Shown here: one piece after another, positions 26,115 through 35,160 of the stretch | Numbering within the stretch: position 1 is the stretch's first letter | Layout: each line of letters opens with the position of its first letter | Source of the DNA: Geomonas edaphica | GTDB lineage: Bacteria; Desulfobacterota; Desulfuromonadia; Geobacterales; Geobacteraceae | DNA: 64,000 nucleotides | Direction: 5' to 3' | Assembly: GCF_004917075.1 (NCBI RefSeq) | Contig: NZ_SSYB01000004.1 | Span: forward strand, 541,006 to 605,005 | Position numbers and translations under genes: made by a program | Notes under the pieces: generated by a model | Seen by the model: only the letters and a program-made list of their open reading frames with translations | What the model was told of the DNA's origin: nothing | Database searches by the model: none

Positions 26115-28004
26115 ATGAAAAAGAAGGATTCGCACGCGTCCCAGGGCGCCGGTCAGATCGTCGAGCTTCTCGTCAGCACCGGCGTGATAACCCGGGACCA
26201 GCTCCTCTACGCCCAGCGCGTGCACGGCAAGCTGCAGTCCACGAAGACGCTCATCGACGTCCTCCAGGAACTCGAGTTTCTGAAACGCGAGGACGTTGCA
26301 CGCATCCTGCGCGAGCACAGCCTTTCGGTAAGGATCGGCGACCTCCTGGTCGAGCTCGGCTACCTGAAACAGAGTGAGCTCCTTACCGCCCTGAACCTGC
26401 AGAAGCAGGAAGGGGCGCCGCGCAAGATGCTGGGCGACATCATCATCGAGAAGGGGTTCATCGAGGAGCGCAGGCTAGTCGAGGTGCTCTCGTTTCAGCT
26501 AGGCTTTCCGGTCGCCGAGCTCGAGTTCCGCAAACTGGACCGCAAGCTCTTCGCGAAAGCCCCCTTTGAGGTGTTCCGTGACGAGCTGTTCGTGCCGTAC
26601 GCAACCGACGACGAAGGGGCCGTCATGGTCGCCTTCGCCAACCCGCTGGAGACCTATTCGCGGCTGAGTGCCGAACGCATCTTCGGCAGGACAGTGAAAC
26701 CCGCGATCGCCACACGAAGCGCCATACTCGCCGCGGTCGCCTCCGCGCAGAAGTCGGCGGGGAGCGAAAGCGCCGCCCCCGACGAGAGCACCGTCGTCGG
26801 CATGATCAACAAGCTTTTCGACGACGCCATGACCCTCGGCGCCAGCGACATCCACATAGAGCCGCTCAGGGATCGGCTCCGTATCCGGATGCGCCACGAC
26901 GGCGTCATGATGCCGCACCTAGAGCTTCCCCTGGAGCTCGCGCCGCAGATCTCCTCCAGAATCAAGGTCATGTCACAGGCGGACATCGCCGAGAAAAGGC
27001 GCCACCAGGACGGCCGCATCCTCTATGAAAGCAGGCAGCACGGCTTTAATCTCGACATGAGGGTCTCTTTCTACATCACCCTCTTCGGGGAGAAGATCGT
27101 CCTGCGCCTTCTCAACAAGAAAGAGGCCATCCTCGCCATCTCAGACATCGGGATGGCGCCGCGCATGCTCAAACAGTTCGTGGACGACGCCCTGGAAACC
27201 CCATCCGGGGTCATGATCATCACCGGCCCCACCGGCAGCGGCAAGACTTCGACCCTCTACGGGTGCGTAAGCCACCTGAACAACATCAACACCAGCATCA
27301 TCACCGCCGAGGACCCGGTCGAGTTCGTCATCGAAGGGGTGTCGCAGTGCTCGATCAACCAGAAGATCGGCGTCACCTTCGAGGAGACCCTGCGCCACAT
27401 GGTGCGACAGGACCCGGACGTCATCGTCCTCGGCGAGATCCGCGACACCTTCTCCGCCGAGACCGCGATCCAGGCCGCGCTCACCGGGCACAAGGTGCTC
27501 ACCACCTTTCATACCGAGGACAGTATCGGCGGACTTTTGCGGCTGATGAACATGCAGATCGAGTCCTTTTTGATTTCATCCACCGTCGTCTGCGTGGTGG
27601 CGCAGCGGCTGCTCCGCCTGGTTTGCAACGACTGCGCCGAGGTCTACGTCCCCACACCGGCCGAGTACGGCAGGATGGGTTACTCCGCCAAGGACCTGGC
27701 CGGCGCCACCTTCCGCACAGGGCGCGGCTGCCCCCAGTGCCGCTTTACCGGGTTCCGGGGCAGGACCGCCGTTTTCGAGCTTTTGGTCATGAACGAGCCG
27801 GTCAAGGAGGCGATCCTGCAGAGCAAGTCTTCTGCGGAAATCCGACGTCTCAGCATCGAGACCTCCGGCATGGTGACCCTCTTTGAGGACGGGCTGGTGA
27901 AGGCTGCGGACGGGAAAATCTCGGTCCAGGAAGTACTGCGTGACCTGCCGCGCATAGGGACGCCCCGCCCGCTGCGTGAATTGAAGCGCATCCTGGGGAA
28001 CTGA
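26115..28004 (+). CDS. GspE/PilB-family type II/IV secretion ATPase
   Basis: The 629-residue protein powers assembly of a type IV pilus or type II pseudopilus in this family. N-terminal MshEN-like repeats span about 10-170, including a c-di-GMP-type motif at 75-98. The ATPase core has Walker A GPTGSGKTSTL near 373, the Asp box, Walker B VILGEIRD and the tetracysteine zinc site (CNDC and CPQC, about 508-545). The neighbours are not pilus or Gsp genes, so it is an orphan; the target machine cannot be told from here. The next gene codes for an HDOD protein 27 bases on. Confidence 0.9.
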   Translation: MKKKDSHASQGAGQIVELLVSTGVITRDQLLYAQRVHGKLQSTKTLIDVLQELEFLKREDVARILREHSLSVRIGDLLVELGYLKQSELLTALNLQKQEGAPRKMLGDIIIEKGFIEERRLVEVLSFQLGFPVAELEFRKLDRKLFAKAPFEVFRDELFVPYATDDEGAVMVAFANPLETYSRLSAERIFGRTVKPAIATRSAILAAVASAQKSAGSESAAPDESTVVGMINKLFDDAMTLGASDIHIEPLRDRLRIRMRHDGVMMPHLELPLELAPQISSRIKVMSQADIAEKRRHQDGRILYESRQHGFNLDMRVSFYITLFGEKIVLRLLNKKEAILAISDIGMAPRMLKQFVDDALETPSGVMIITGPTGSGKTSTLYGCVSHLNNINTSIITAEDPVEFVIEGVSQCSINQKIGVTFEETLRHMVRQDPDVIVLGEIRDTFSAETAIQAALTGHKVLTTFHTEDSIGGLLRLMNMQIESFLISSTVVCVVAQRLLRLVCNDCAEVYVPTPAEYGRMGYSAKDLAGATFRTGRGCPQCRFTGFRGRTAVFELLVMNEPVKEAILQSKSSAEIRRLSIETSGMVTLFEDGLVKAADGKISVQEVLRDLPRIGTPRPLRELKRILGN

Positions 28005-28031
28005 CGGAAAGCAGCAAGGAGATACTGCGAA

Positions 28032-28883
28032 ATGAACGAACAGGCCTCTATCGTAGAGGTGATCAAGGAACGGCTCGCCGCCGGCACGCTCAGCGTCCCG
28101 GTCTTTCATGCCGTAGCGGTGAAGCTGCAGCAGGCGTTGGCTAGACCCGACTACGACATAAAGGAGGTGCACCAGCTCCTCAATGCCGACCCGGGGGTCG
28201 CAACCCGCGTGCTGAGGGCCGCCAACTCCTCCTTCTATTCTGGGCTCAGCAAGGTGAGCACAATCCGAGAGGCCATCATACGGCTGGGCTCGAAGGAGGT
28301 CGCGAACCTCGCCATGGTCACCACGCAGCGCGACCTGTACAAGTCCGACGACATCAGGTTCAACGCGATCATGCAGACGCTCTGGAAGCACGCGTTCTGC
28401 AGCGCCGTGGGAAGCCGCTGGCTGGCACAAAAGGTCGGGTTCGGCGCGCAGGCGCAGGAGGCTTTCCTGGGCGGGCTCCTGCACGACCTGGGTAAGCTGT
28501 TCCTTTTGAAGTGTCTGGAGGAAGTGTCGCGCGAGGAGAGCTTCAAGGGAGGGGTGATTCAACCGGTGCTCAGGGAGGTCCTGGCCACCCTGCACGTGGA
28601 GCAGGGGCACCAGTTGATGGTGCAGTGGCAACTGCCGCAGATCTACTGCGACATAGTCGCCGGGCACCAACAGGAGCGCTGGGACCAGGCGAACGTGCTG
28701 CTCGCCATGGTGCGGCTCTCGAATCTCACCTGCAGAAAAATCGGCGTGGGCCTCAACAGAGACCCGTCCGTTCTCCTATTCGCCTCGAGTGAGGCCCAGG
28801 TGCTGGGGCTTAAGGAAACGGCCCTCGCCGAGTTGGAAATCATCATCGAGGATAACGCCAAGACCCCGGTGCTATCCTCCTGA
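28032..28883 (+). CDS. HDOD-domain signalling protein
   Basis: The 283-residue protein is a single HDOD domain (about 15-215) with LLNADPGVATRVLRAANSS, the SKVSTIREAIIRLGSKEV core and GLLHDLGKLFLLK. HDOD domains lack full HD-GYP catalytic residues and act as regulatory scaffolds in motility and c-di-GMP circuits. It follows the secretion ATPase closely and AAGGAGATACTGCG precedes the ATG, so the two are likely one operon. Confidence 0.88.
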   Translation: MNEQASIVEVIKERLAAGTLSVPVFHAVAVKLQQALARPDYDIKEVHQLLNADPGVATRVLRAANSSFYSGLSKVSTIREAIIRLGSKEVANLAMVTTQRDLYKSDDIRFNAIMQTLWKHAFCSAVGSRWLAQKVGFGAQAQEAFLGGLLHDLGKLFLLKCLEEVSREESFKGGVIQPVLREVLATLHVEQGHQLMVQWQLPQIYCDIVAGHQQERWDQANVLLAMVRLSNLTCRKIGVGLNRDPSVLLFASSEAQVLGLKETALAELEIIIEDNAKTPVLSS

Positions 28884-28898
28884 CGGCCGTCGCAGCGG

Positions 28899-29276
28899 TC
28901 AGTGCAGCCAGCGCTTGAGCTGTTCGGCGTCAAGCGGTTTGGGCAGCACCGCCACCACGCCCAGGTTGCGGCATTGCTCCAGGTCCTCCGGGTCCTCGGA
29001 CGAAGAGAGGGCGAAGACCTTCAGCTTCCTGGTGCGCTCGTTACTGCGCAGCTTCTGCAGCACCCCCACACCGTCTATCTTTGGCAGTTTCATGTCCAGA
29101 AGCACGAAATGAGGGTGGTGCCCACTGCCGACCTCCCCGCCCAAGAGCATCCCCAAAGCTTCCGCACCGTCGCGCGCGACCGCTACATTGCTGTAGCCCG
29201 CCTTTCTCAAGGCCCGCAAGGCGAGTTCTTCGCAATTGCTGTTATCTTCGACCAGCAAAATCTCAGCGTCTTGCAT
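28899..29276 (-). CDS. single-domain response regulator
   Basis: The 125-residue receiver has the acidic pocket VEDNSNCEE, the aspartate in FVLLDMKLPKIDG, SSSEDPED and the lysine in LPKPLD. It is of the same Rcp1-like type as the protein at 25187-25636 and about 40 percent like it. GGAGGCGCT before the ATG at 29276 decides the start; the longer frame to 29459 has no such support. It converges on the HDOD gene. No kinase is near. Confidence 0.88.
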   Translation of the reverse strand: MQDAEILLVEDNSNCEELALRALRKAGYSNVAVARDGAEALGMLLGGEVGSGHHPHFVLLDMKLPKIDGVGVLQKLRSNERTRKLKVFALSSSEDPEDLEQCRNLGVVAVLPKPLDAEQLKRWLH

Positions 29277-29617
29277 AGCGCCTCCACAAACTGCGTTCCG
29301 GGGGCCGGTCAGACCGGCAAACTGGGATTCTCGGTTAAAAACTTGGCAGTAATTATTAAGCACATTCAAACCTTGCATTGAATTGATATCCACCTGAGCT
29401 GGACCTGGCATGGTCCTCATAGCGATAACATAGGCACTGCAGCCGCCTCGCGATTTCATTCATACCATTGAAATGTCGGTGTTATTTCTAGGAAAACGGC
29501 CAGTAACGGGAGCTGTGAGTATCGCTATGACATTATATCGCCGCCCCTGTGAGCTACGAATTATTTTATAACATACATTAAGCTACGCACAAGCATTCTT
29601 TTTTTATGCTGTAAGAC
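29277..29617. other. intergenic region with no gene
   Basis: About 340 bases without a supported frame. A 15-bp palindrome (GCCGGTCAGACCGGC, 29304-29318) lies 28 bases before the receiver start and could be an operator. The rest is A+T-rich. Confidence 0.5.
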
Positions 29618-29619
29618 AA

Positions 29620-29660
29620 AAAATGCGCCGCCCGGCAATCAAGCCGGCGCGGCGCATTTT
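29620..29660 (-). terminator. rho-independent terminator of the hemerythrin gene
   Basis: A 12-bp stem (AAAATGCGCCGC with GCGGCGCATTTT, extended by an inner CCGGC/GCCGG) is followed by a T-rich tract on the minus strand. Confidence 0.88.
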
Positions 29661-29680
29661 CCCAGCGTGTGGTCATACCG

Positions 29681-30193
29681 CTAACCTTCCACGGGTGCCC
29701 CCCGCGAAGGCCGGCGCCCTTCCCGCTTGCTCTTCTGGAACGACATGGCGATATCGTGCTGCTGCTCCTTGCCCAGAGCCTTTCTTGCCATCTTGAAGAT
29801 TTCGCGCTCTTCCTCCTGCATGTGATGCTCGACGATCTCACCAAGCACTTTGAGCTTTGCCACCCAGCGCTCGTCATCGACCGCCAGGGACTTAAAGGTG
29901 CCGAGCATGGTCTTGGCAACCTGGTGCTCTTCGTAGGACTGCAGGACGTGGTCACGCATCTCTTCGTCCTGTTCGAGGGCACTGTAGAAGAAGCGCTCTT
30001 CCCCCTCCATGTGCAGTTCCAGCTCTTCCTCTATCTGGGCGAAGAGCTTCTGCAGCGACGCAATCTCTTTTTTTCCCGCCTTCTGCGCCTTATCGAAGAG
30101 ATAACGCGCCTTTTCGTGGTCCTGTTTCAGCACGTCGAAGATGGTCATCTCCGCTTTGCCGTGCGACTCGCTCGTCTTCTGGCCCGTTGGCAT
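29681..30193 (-). CDS. hemerythrin-domain protein
   Basis: The 170-residue protein is a hemerythrin/HHE four-helix bundle with metal-ligand motifs DHEKAR, LHMEGEERFFY, EEHQ and EHHMQEEE, so a di-iron centre that binds O2 or NO is expected. A basic tail (SKREGRRPSRG) follows the fold. Such proteins act in oxygen sensing, storage or stress protection. It is the first of a run of stress-type genes on the minus strand. Confidence 0.88.
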   Translation of the reverse strand: MPTGQKTSESHGKAEMTIFDVLKQDHEKARYLFDKAQKAGKKEIASLQKLFAQIEEELELHMEGEERFFYSALEQDEEMRDHVLQSYEEHQVAKTMLGTFKSLAVDDERWVAKLKVLGEIVEHHMQEEEREIFKMARKALGKEQQHDIAMSFQKSKREGRRPSRGAPVEG

Positions 30194-30222
30194 CTCGTCT
30201 CCTCCTGCGCCGTTATCGGCAG

Positions 30223-30248
30223 GTGGAGGCGGCTTGCGCCGCCTCCAC
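30223..30248. terminator. hairpin between hemerythrin and glycine-zipper genes
   Basis: A perfect 11-bp stem (GTGGAGGCGGC with GCCGCCTCCAC, loop TTGC) lacks a T-tract. It may slow transcription or protect a 3' end. Confidence 0.5.
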
Positions 30249-30256
30249 GGTCGAGC

Positions 30257-30820
30257 TTACGCCATTCCCCTCGGCTTAGGTTTGTCGGAGGAAGCAAAAT
30301 CCGCCTTCGCCTCACCTTCGGACCCGATGTCCTGCGCGCCGGTTTCCCTCAGGATCTCCATGGCGCGCTTTTTCCAGTCCGCGTTGTCGCAGTGAACCGA
30401 GAGGAGGATACCTCCTTCCTTCACTCTCCCTTCATAACGCTTCGCCTCGTACTCGGGAATCCCCATGCCGACCAGGGCGCCGGCGATCCCGCCGATCACC
30501 CCGCCCGCTCCGAGCCCCGCCAGGGCGGCCACGATGGGGCCTGCCGCGATGAACGGGCCCACACCGGGGATGGCGAGGGCACCGATACCCGAGAGCCAGC
30601 CGAGGGCGCCGCCGATCACCGCACCGGTCCCGGCGCCGGTAGCTGAGCCTTCCGGCACCTTGGTGTGCTTTTCGTGGGCGAAGTCCTTGGTGCCTACGTT
30701 CTCGGAGAACAGCACCGAGATGTCCGTGTTGCGAAAGTCCGCGGCACGCAGAGAGTCGACGGCGTGCTCGACGCTCTCGCGGCTGCGGTAGATCCCGAAA
30801 ACTGCGGTGTTCTTTGCCAT
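30257..30820 (-). CDS. glycine-zipper stress protein (general stress protein 17M-like)
   Basis: The 187-residue protein starts with a short alpha/beta domain (VFGIYRSRESVEHAVDSLRAADF), has a central glycine-rich zipper region (about 60-120) that could span or contact the membrane, and ends with a second fold in which KEGGILLSVHCD is typical. Relatives are YflT/GsiB-group general stress proteins of unknown activity. AAGGAGGCTGTC precedes the ATG. The C-terminal tail is basic. Confidence 0.75.
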   Translation of the reverse strand: MAKNTAVFGIYRSRESVEHAVDSLRAADFRNTDISVLFSENVGTKDFAHEKHTKVPEGSATGAGTGAVIGGALGWLSGIGALAIPGVGPFIAAGPIVAALAGLGAGGVIGGIAGALVGMGIPEYEAKRYEGRVKEGGILLSVHCDNADWKKRAMEILRETGAQDIGSEGEAKADFASSDKPKPRGMA

Positions 30821-30859
30821 GACAGCCTCCTTTTCCTTTCTACAGGTTTGCGGTGCCCG

Positions 30860-31045
30860 CTACTTCTTCTTCGGAGGCTCGGGCACCTTGGCTCCCTTCT
30901 CGCGCGCCTCCGAAAGTCCGATGGCAACGGCCTGCTTGCGGTCGGTCACCTTCTTGCCGCTGCCACCGCTCTTTAATTCCCCTTTCTTGAACTTGTCCAT
31001 CACCTCGTGCACCGTTTCCTGTGTCTTTTTCCCGTACTTTGCCAT
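30860..31045 (-). CDS. small DUF6496-type protein
   Basis: The 61-residue basic protein MAKYGKKT... has KVMDKFKKGELKSG-like and KVTDRKQAVAIGLSEARE blocks, as in DUF6496 proteins found beside other stress genes. I start at the ATG at 31045, where GGGAGGCATCGGC precedes; the longer frame adds MRKREASA only. No activity is known; a nucleic-acid-binding role is only a guess from charge. Confidence 0.72.
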   Translation of the reverse strand: MAKYGKKTQETVHEVMDKFKKGELKSGGSGKKVTDRKQAVAIGLSEAREKGAKVPEPPKKK

Positions 31046-31081
31046 TGCCGATGCCTCCCTTTTCCTCACCTGAACCTGCCG

Positions 31082-31234
31082 CTAGATGCGACCCATCAGC
31101 ATCAGAATCAGCAGGATCAACAGGATGAGTCCCAGCCCGCCGCTGGGATAGTAGCCCCACGCGGAACTGTACGGCCAAGTGGGGAGCGAACCGAGCAACA
31201 ACAGGATCAGGATGATCAGCAGTATCAACCTCAT
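31082..31234 (-). CDS. DUF3309-type small membrane protein
   Basis: The 50-residue protein has two hydrophobic helices made mostly of Leu and Ile, joined by GSLPTWPYSSAWGYYPSGG, and ends with GRI. This is the DUF3309 pattern. AAAGGAGGAAGCT precedes the ATG. Function is unknown; such genes travel with stress-response clusters. Confidence 0.8.
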   Translation of the reverse strand: MRLILLIILILLLLGSLPTWPYSSAWGYYPSGGLGLILLILLILMLMGRI

Positions 31235-31277
31235 AGCTTCCTCCTTTTGCGTCTGGTTGTTTTGCCGCCGCCGGAAG

Positions 31278-32897
31278 TCAGCGCTTTCTCCCCAGTGCCG
31301 TCACCTCCTTCTCGAAGGTGGGGAGTATCGCCTTGAAGAACGCGTTCCGCACAAGTTCCACGACGACCTGCCAGGTATTGGTTTTCGGACTTTGCAGCGG
31401 GCCCGAGATATCGGCCTTCGTCGCGACCTGGTCGCGCTGCTTGTTTTCCAGGAGCTTGGCGATCCCTCCCACCAGCATCTCGTAGACCTGATGGAAGAAC
31501 CCCTTGTTCTTGTCCTGGCGCCGGTCGTAGACCTTCATGTCCTTAAAAAACGGCTTGATATAGCCGTTGACGCGGTTGTTCTTCACGTGGAGCTCGGTCA
31601 CCAGGGAGAAGGTCCCCGCTGTTACGTCGAAATCGCCGTAGGTGCGGAGCAGGTCGTTCAGCGACACGAGCTGCGTTCCGGTGATCTTTACGTAGAGGTC
31701 GAGGTCGGGCCCCTTGTCTTCCGGGCGGAAGGCGGCGGTCGCCTCGGTAACGCCGCTCCCCATGAAACGGCCGGAAAGCTTCGCCCGGGCTGGTCCCTTT
31801 GAGAACTGGTTCGAGAAGTTGTCCAGGTAGAGGTTTGCATCGGAAAGAAAGAGCCGGACCTTTTTGCCGCCGTAATCGTTCACGAAGCCGATGTTCGCAT
31901 CGGTCAGGCTGAAGTGCTCCACGGTGAGGATCAGGTTCGGCTTGTTGCTCACCTCCTTGGCCGCCTTCTTGACCTTCTCCGCGCGCCTTTTCTCTGCCCG
32001 CGCCGTCTCCGGTGCATGGATGTAATCGAGGCGCACCCCATGGATGGTGAGCTTTTTGAGCCGCGCCGTCTGGACCTTGCGCCCGTATTCCACGTTACCG
32101 TCCGCGCTCAGTACGCCACCTTCGATCTTCATGTTCGTGCGGGCGAGCATCGGTGCAAAGTAACCGAGTGGAACCTTGGCGAGCTCGATGGCTGCCTTCA
32201 CCGCCGGTGTCGGCTCGGCAAGGAAGTTCGCCCGGCCGTCCACGATGCCGTGACCGCTGCCGAAGATGTCCGTCTCCAGGTGGAAATTGGATGGATAGAC
32301 TTTGTCCGGGAGGTGGATGTTGCGGATGTTGTCCGCCTCCAGCGACAGGTTGGTCAGCTTGAGAGGACGCTTATCGTCCGCGTCGATATAGGTGATGCCG
32401 GCGTTGGTGATCTTCAAGAGGTTGATCTTCAAAGGATAGATAGCCTCGAAGGCCTGCTGCCACCCCTTCTGTTTCATGGGGACCTTGCTGGCCGCCTCGG
32501 TACGGAGCTGGTTCAGGTTGACGTGGATCTTCGGCGCATCGAGCCTCATGTCTCCGACGAGCTTTCCCGAGAGGATCTCTCGCCACTGCACACTGGCTCG
32601 CAGATACGGGAACTCGGCCACCGGAGGCTGTGGGTGTGCCTGCTGGGATATGGTGAGACCTTTAAGCGTGATGGAGAGACCGATGAGACTGAAGTGCAGC
32701 TTTGGGAGACGAACCGAATATCCCTTGAGGCTCTGATTCATCCTTTTTTCCGTGGTGCGCCTGAGCGGTTCGTCGATGAAGAAACTGGCGATGAATACGA
32801 CGAGGATCAGGGCGATCAGCACCCCGACCACCCAGAGCAACACCTTCGGCACGGCACCCCCGCGGGTCCGCCCCTGCAACTCTTTATCTCCAACCAT
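31278..32897 (-). CDS. DUF748 (AsmA-like) envelope protein
   Basis: The 539-residue protein has an N-terminal membrane helix (about 20-42) and a long region of beta-rich AsmA/DUF748 repeats, with FIDEPLRRTTEKRMNQ after the helix as in this family. Such proteins span the periplasm and are thought to move lipids or shape the outer membrane. The start at 32897 follows GGAGATCATT; an ATG four codons upstream is a less likely start. Confidence 0.82.
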   Translation of the reverse strand: MVGDKELQGRTRGGAVPKVLLWVVGVLIALILVVFIASFFIDEPLRRTTEKRMNQSLKGYSVRLPKLHFSLIGLSITLKGLTISQQAHPQPPVAEFPYLRASVQWREILSGKLVGDMRLDAPKIHVNLNQLRTEAASKVPMKQKGWQQAFEAIYPLKINLLKITNAGITYIDADDKRPLKLTNLSLEADNIRNIHLPDKVYPSNFHLETDIFGSGHGIVDGRANFLAEPTPAVKAAIELAKVPLGYFAPMLARTNMKIEGGVLSADGNVEYGRKVQTARLKKLTIHGVRLDYIHAPETARAEKRRAEKVKKAAKEVSNKPNLILTVEHFSLTDANIGFVNDYGGKKVRLFLSDANLYLDNFSNQFSKGPARAKLSGRFMGSGVTEATAAFRPEDKGPDLDLYVKITGTQLVSLNDLLRTYGDFDVTAGTFSLVTELHVKNNRVNGYIKPFFKDMKVYDRRQDKNKGFFHQVYEMLVGGIAKLLENKQRDQVATKADISGPLQSPKTNTWQVVVELVRNAFFKAILPTFEKEVTALGRKR

Positions 32898-33178
32898 AAT
32901 GATCTCCACAGGTTACCGCTGCGCTCGCCCTGCATGATGAAAACACGCTAATAAATGTATGCACCGGCGTTGTTTTGTCAATCGCCGGAAGCTGTTTAGC
33001 GCAAGGCGACCAGGGGGCCCGCTCCCCTCCCTGCGCTTTGGTGTCGGGCGGGGCCGGAACACGCTACGTTGCTCGGGAATGGGGCGAGCAGGCTCAGACA
33101 TGGTAGAATTCGTGCTGTGCCGGGGTGCGCTGAACCGGCAAGAACGGCGCCCGGTTTCGGTGCCTAGAGGAGGTGGAT

Positions 33179-33955
33179 ATGAGAGCGATGTGGTCAGGTT
33201 CCATCAGTTTCGGGCTGGTCAACATCCCGGTCAAGCTTTACAGCGGGTCGCAGAGCAACTCGCTCGATCTGGACATGCTGCGTAAGAGCGACCTCTGCCC
33301 GATCAAGTACCTGCGGGTCTGCAAGTTCGACAACAAGGAAGTCCCTTACGAGGAGATCGTGAAGGGGTACGAGTACAGCGACGGCGAGTATATAGTGCTC
33401 ACCGATAAGGACTTCGAGAACGCGAGCCTTGAGAAGACTCATCTCATCGACATCGTCGACTTCATCGAGGAGAAGGAGATCGACACGCGCTACTTCGAGA
33501 AGCCCTATTATCTGGAGCCCGACAAGAGCGGGCCGAAGGCGTACGCGCTTTTACGCGAGGCGCTGAATCGTTCCGGCAAAGTGGGCGTTGCCTATTACGT
33601 GTTGAGAAACCGCGGCAGTCTGGGCATCGTGCGCCCGCTCGGGGACCTGCTGGTGCTGAACCAGATAAGGTACGCAGCGGAGGTGCGCGACGCCGCAGAG
33701 CTGAAGCTTCCCGGCAACGAGCACGTGAAGGAGCAGGAAGTGGCGCTGGCGCTCACCCTGATCGACCAGTTAACGGTGAAGTTCGACCCGGAGAAATACA
33801 AGGATCAGTATATCGATGACCTGAAGCGGATGATCGAGGAAAAGGCTCAGGGACGGCAACCGGTCGCGGCGAAGGTACCGCCCCCGCCCAAGGTGGCGGA
33901 CATGATGGCGCTTTTGAAGGAAAGCCTGAAGCAAAAACGCAAGGAAGCTGCGTAG
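33179..33955 (+). CDS. ku: Ku, non-homologous end-joining protein
   Basis: Bacterial Ku binds DNA ends as a ring-shaped dimer and recruits LigD. The 258-residue protein has the start WSGSISFGLVNIPVKLY, the LCPIKYLRVCKFDNKEV motif and the ring-forming central domain, ending in a short Lys-rich tail. AGAGGAGG precedes the ATG at 33179. The ligD gene is at 53130-55808 on the same strand, 19 kb away, instead of adjacent as in many bacteria. Confidence 0.95.
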   Translation: MRAMWSGSISFGLVNIPVKLYSGSQSNSLDLDMLRKSDLCPIKYLRVCKFDNKEVPYEEIVKGYEYSDGEYIVLTDKDFENASLEKTHLIDIVDFIEEKEIDTRYFEKPYYLEPDKSGPKAYALLREALNRSGKVGVAYYVLRNRGSLGIVRPLGDLLVLNQIRYAAEVRDAAELKLPGNEHVKEQEVALALTLIDQLTVKFDPEKYKDQYIDDLKRMIEEKAQGRQPVAAKVPPPPKVADMMALLKESLKQKRKEAA

Positions 33956-33980
33956 TCCGCAGCCGACGAGCCCCAGCGCC

Positions 33981-34019
33981 AGCCCCCTCCCCAACCCTCC
34001 CACTCCGGGGGAGGGGGCT
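33981..34019. repeat. GC-rich REP-like palindrome, inverted copy
   Basis: AGCCCCCTCCCC and GGGGAGGGGGCT bracket an imperfect palindrome just behind ku. It is the reverse complement of the type seen at 11096-11130 and 38387-38417 and could also end the ku transcript. Confidence 0.55.
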
Positions 34020-34098
34020 CACGCAGCCCACGCCACCAAGGCGCAGCCCCACTTCCCCGCCCCTCCCAGGCCAACACCGCCTCCCCACCCCACAAAGC

Positions 34099-34269
34099 AT
34101 TCCCATGATTCCCATGATTCCCATGATTCCCATGATTCCCATCACTCCCATCACTCCCATCACTCCCATCACTCCCATTCTTCCCATTCTTCCCATTCTT
34201 CCCATTCTTCCCATTCTTCCCATTCTTCCCATTCTTCCCATTCTTCCCATTCTTCCCATTCTTCCCGTC
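34099..34269. repeat. 9-bp minisatellite, 19 tandem units
   Basis: Units follow the pattern nnTCCCATn: four ATTCCCATG, then one ATTCCCATC, three ACTCCCATC, one ACTCCCATT, nine CTTCCCATT and a last CTTCCCGTC. Ordered blocks of variants point to stepwise slippage. The 441-base gap between ku and the next gene holds no other supported gene. Confidence 0.95.
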
Positions 34270-34396
34270 AGCCCCAACCCCCAAATTTCCCCCCACCCTA
34301 TTGCAAACCCGCCCCGCTCTGTTAGCTTTCTCTAATTGTTTTTTCAGCCCCACCTTAATAAGAAACAAACCCCGCAGTTTCCAAGGAGGAATCAGC

Positions 34397-35125
34397 ATGG
34401 AACAAAGCGAAAGTGAGCGCAGCGAATCCAGACCGTGGCAAAGGCCGCGGAAGATGAACGTCGGTCCCGCGGAGCGGAAAGCGTCCCTGGCCGGAGGTGC
34501 GGCCCTGGCCCTTTCGGGGCTCAAGAATGTTAGCCGGAGAAACTACGCCTCCGGTCTCGCCATGATCGTCGCAGGCGGGTTGTTCCTCTACCGGGGACAG
34601 ACCGGCTACTGCGGCCTGTACGACGCGATGGGGGTGGACACGATGCATACGCAACCGGGCGGGCTCAGGATAGAGAAGGCGGTGACCATCGGCCTGCCGC
34701 CGAACGAGGTCTACGAGTTCTGGCGCAACCTGGAAAACCTGCCCCGCTTCATGAAACACCTGGAAGCGGTGGAGGTCACCGGCCCGCGCACCTCGCACTG
34801 GAAGGCGATGGGTCCCGGCGGGATCAGCGCGGAGTGGGACGCCGAGATGATGGAGGACACCCCGGGACAGCAGATCAGCTGGCACTCAGTGGGCGAGGCG
34901 GACATCCCCAACAAGGGGAGTGTCGAGTTCAAGGAGGCGCCGGGCAACCGCGGCACCGAGGTGAGGGTCACCATCGACTACTATCCTCCCGGCGGCGCCG
35001 CAGGGAAGGCCGCAGCCAAGATCGCACACGGCATCAACGCCCAGCAGTTGGAAGAGGACCTGAAGCGGCTCAAGCAGATCCTCGAGGTGGGCGAGGAAAC
35101 CACGGCGCAGCGCACCGCCGACTAA
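34397..35125 (+). CDS. SRPBCC-domain protein with N-terminal DUF2892-type membrane part
   Basis: The 242-residue protein has a DUF2892/YgaP-like membrane hairpin at about 25-85 (RKASLAGGAALALSGL, MIVAGGLFLYRG) and an SRPBCC/polyketide-cyclase-like fold from about 95 to 225 (EKAVTIGLPPNEVYEFWRN). AAGGAGGAATCAGC precedes the ATG at 34397. SRPBCC folds bind hydrophobic ligands; none is known here. It begins a set of four plus-strand genes (SRPBCC, ADH, SDR, YihY) spaced 35-45 bases apart. Confidence 0.82.
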   Translation: MEQSESERSESRPWQRPRKMNVGPAERKASLAGGAALALSGLKNVSRRNYASGLAMIVAGGLFLYRGQTGYCGLYDAMGVDTMHTQPGGLRIEKAVTIGLPPNEVYEFWRNLENLPRFMKHLEAVEVTGPRTSHWKAMGPGGISAEWDAEMMEDTPGQQISWHSVGEADIPNKGSVEFKEAPGNRGTEVRVTIDYYPPGGAAGKAAAKIAHGINAQQLEEDLKRLKQILEVGEETTAQRTAD

Positions 35126-35160
35126 ACCCGGCTCCCCGGCTTGCGGGGAAAGGAGGAGAT

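Noticed and set aside
34099-34269. CRISPR-like array
   Set aside because: Units are 9 bases with no unique spacers, and no cas genes are present.
33847-34524. Minus-strand frame with collagen-like KNG/GSD/GNH repeats, and IPM or GRM repeats in other frames
   Set aside because: The 9-bp minisatellite leaves all frames open. No ribosome site or domain outside the repeat supports a gene, and the frame overlaps the start of the SRPBCC gene.
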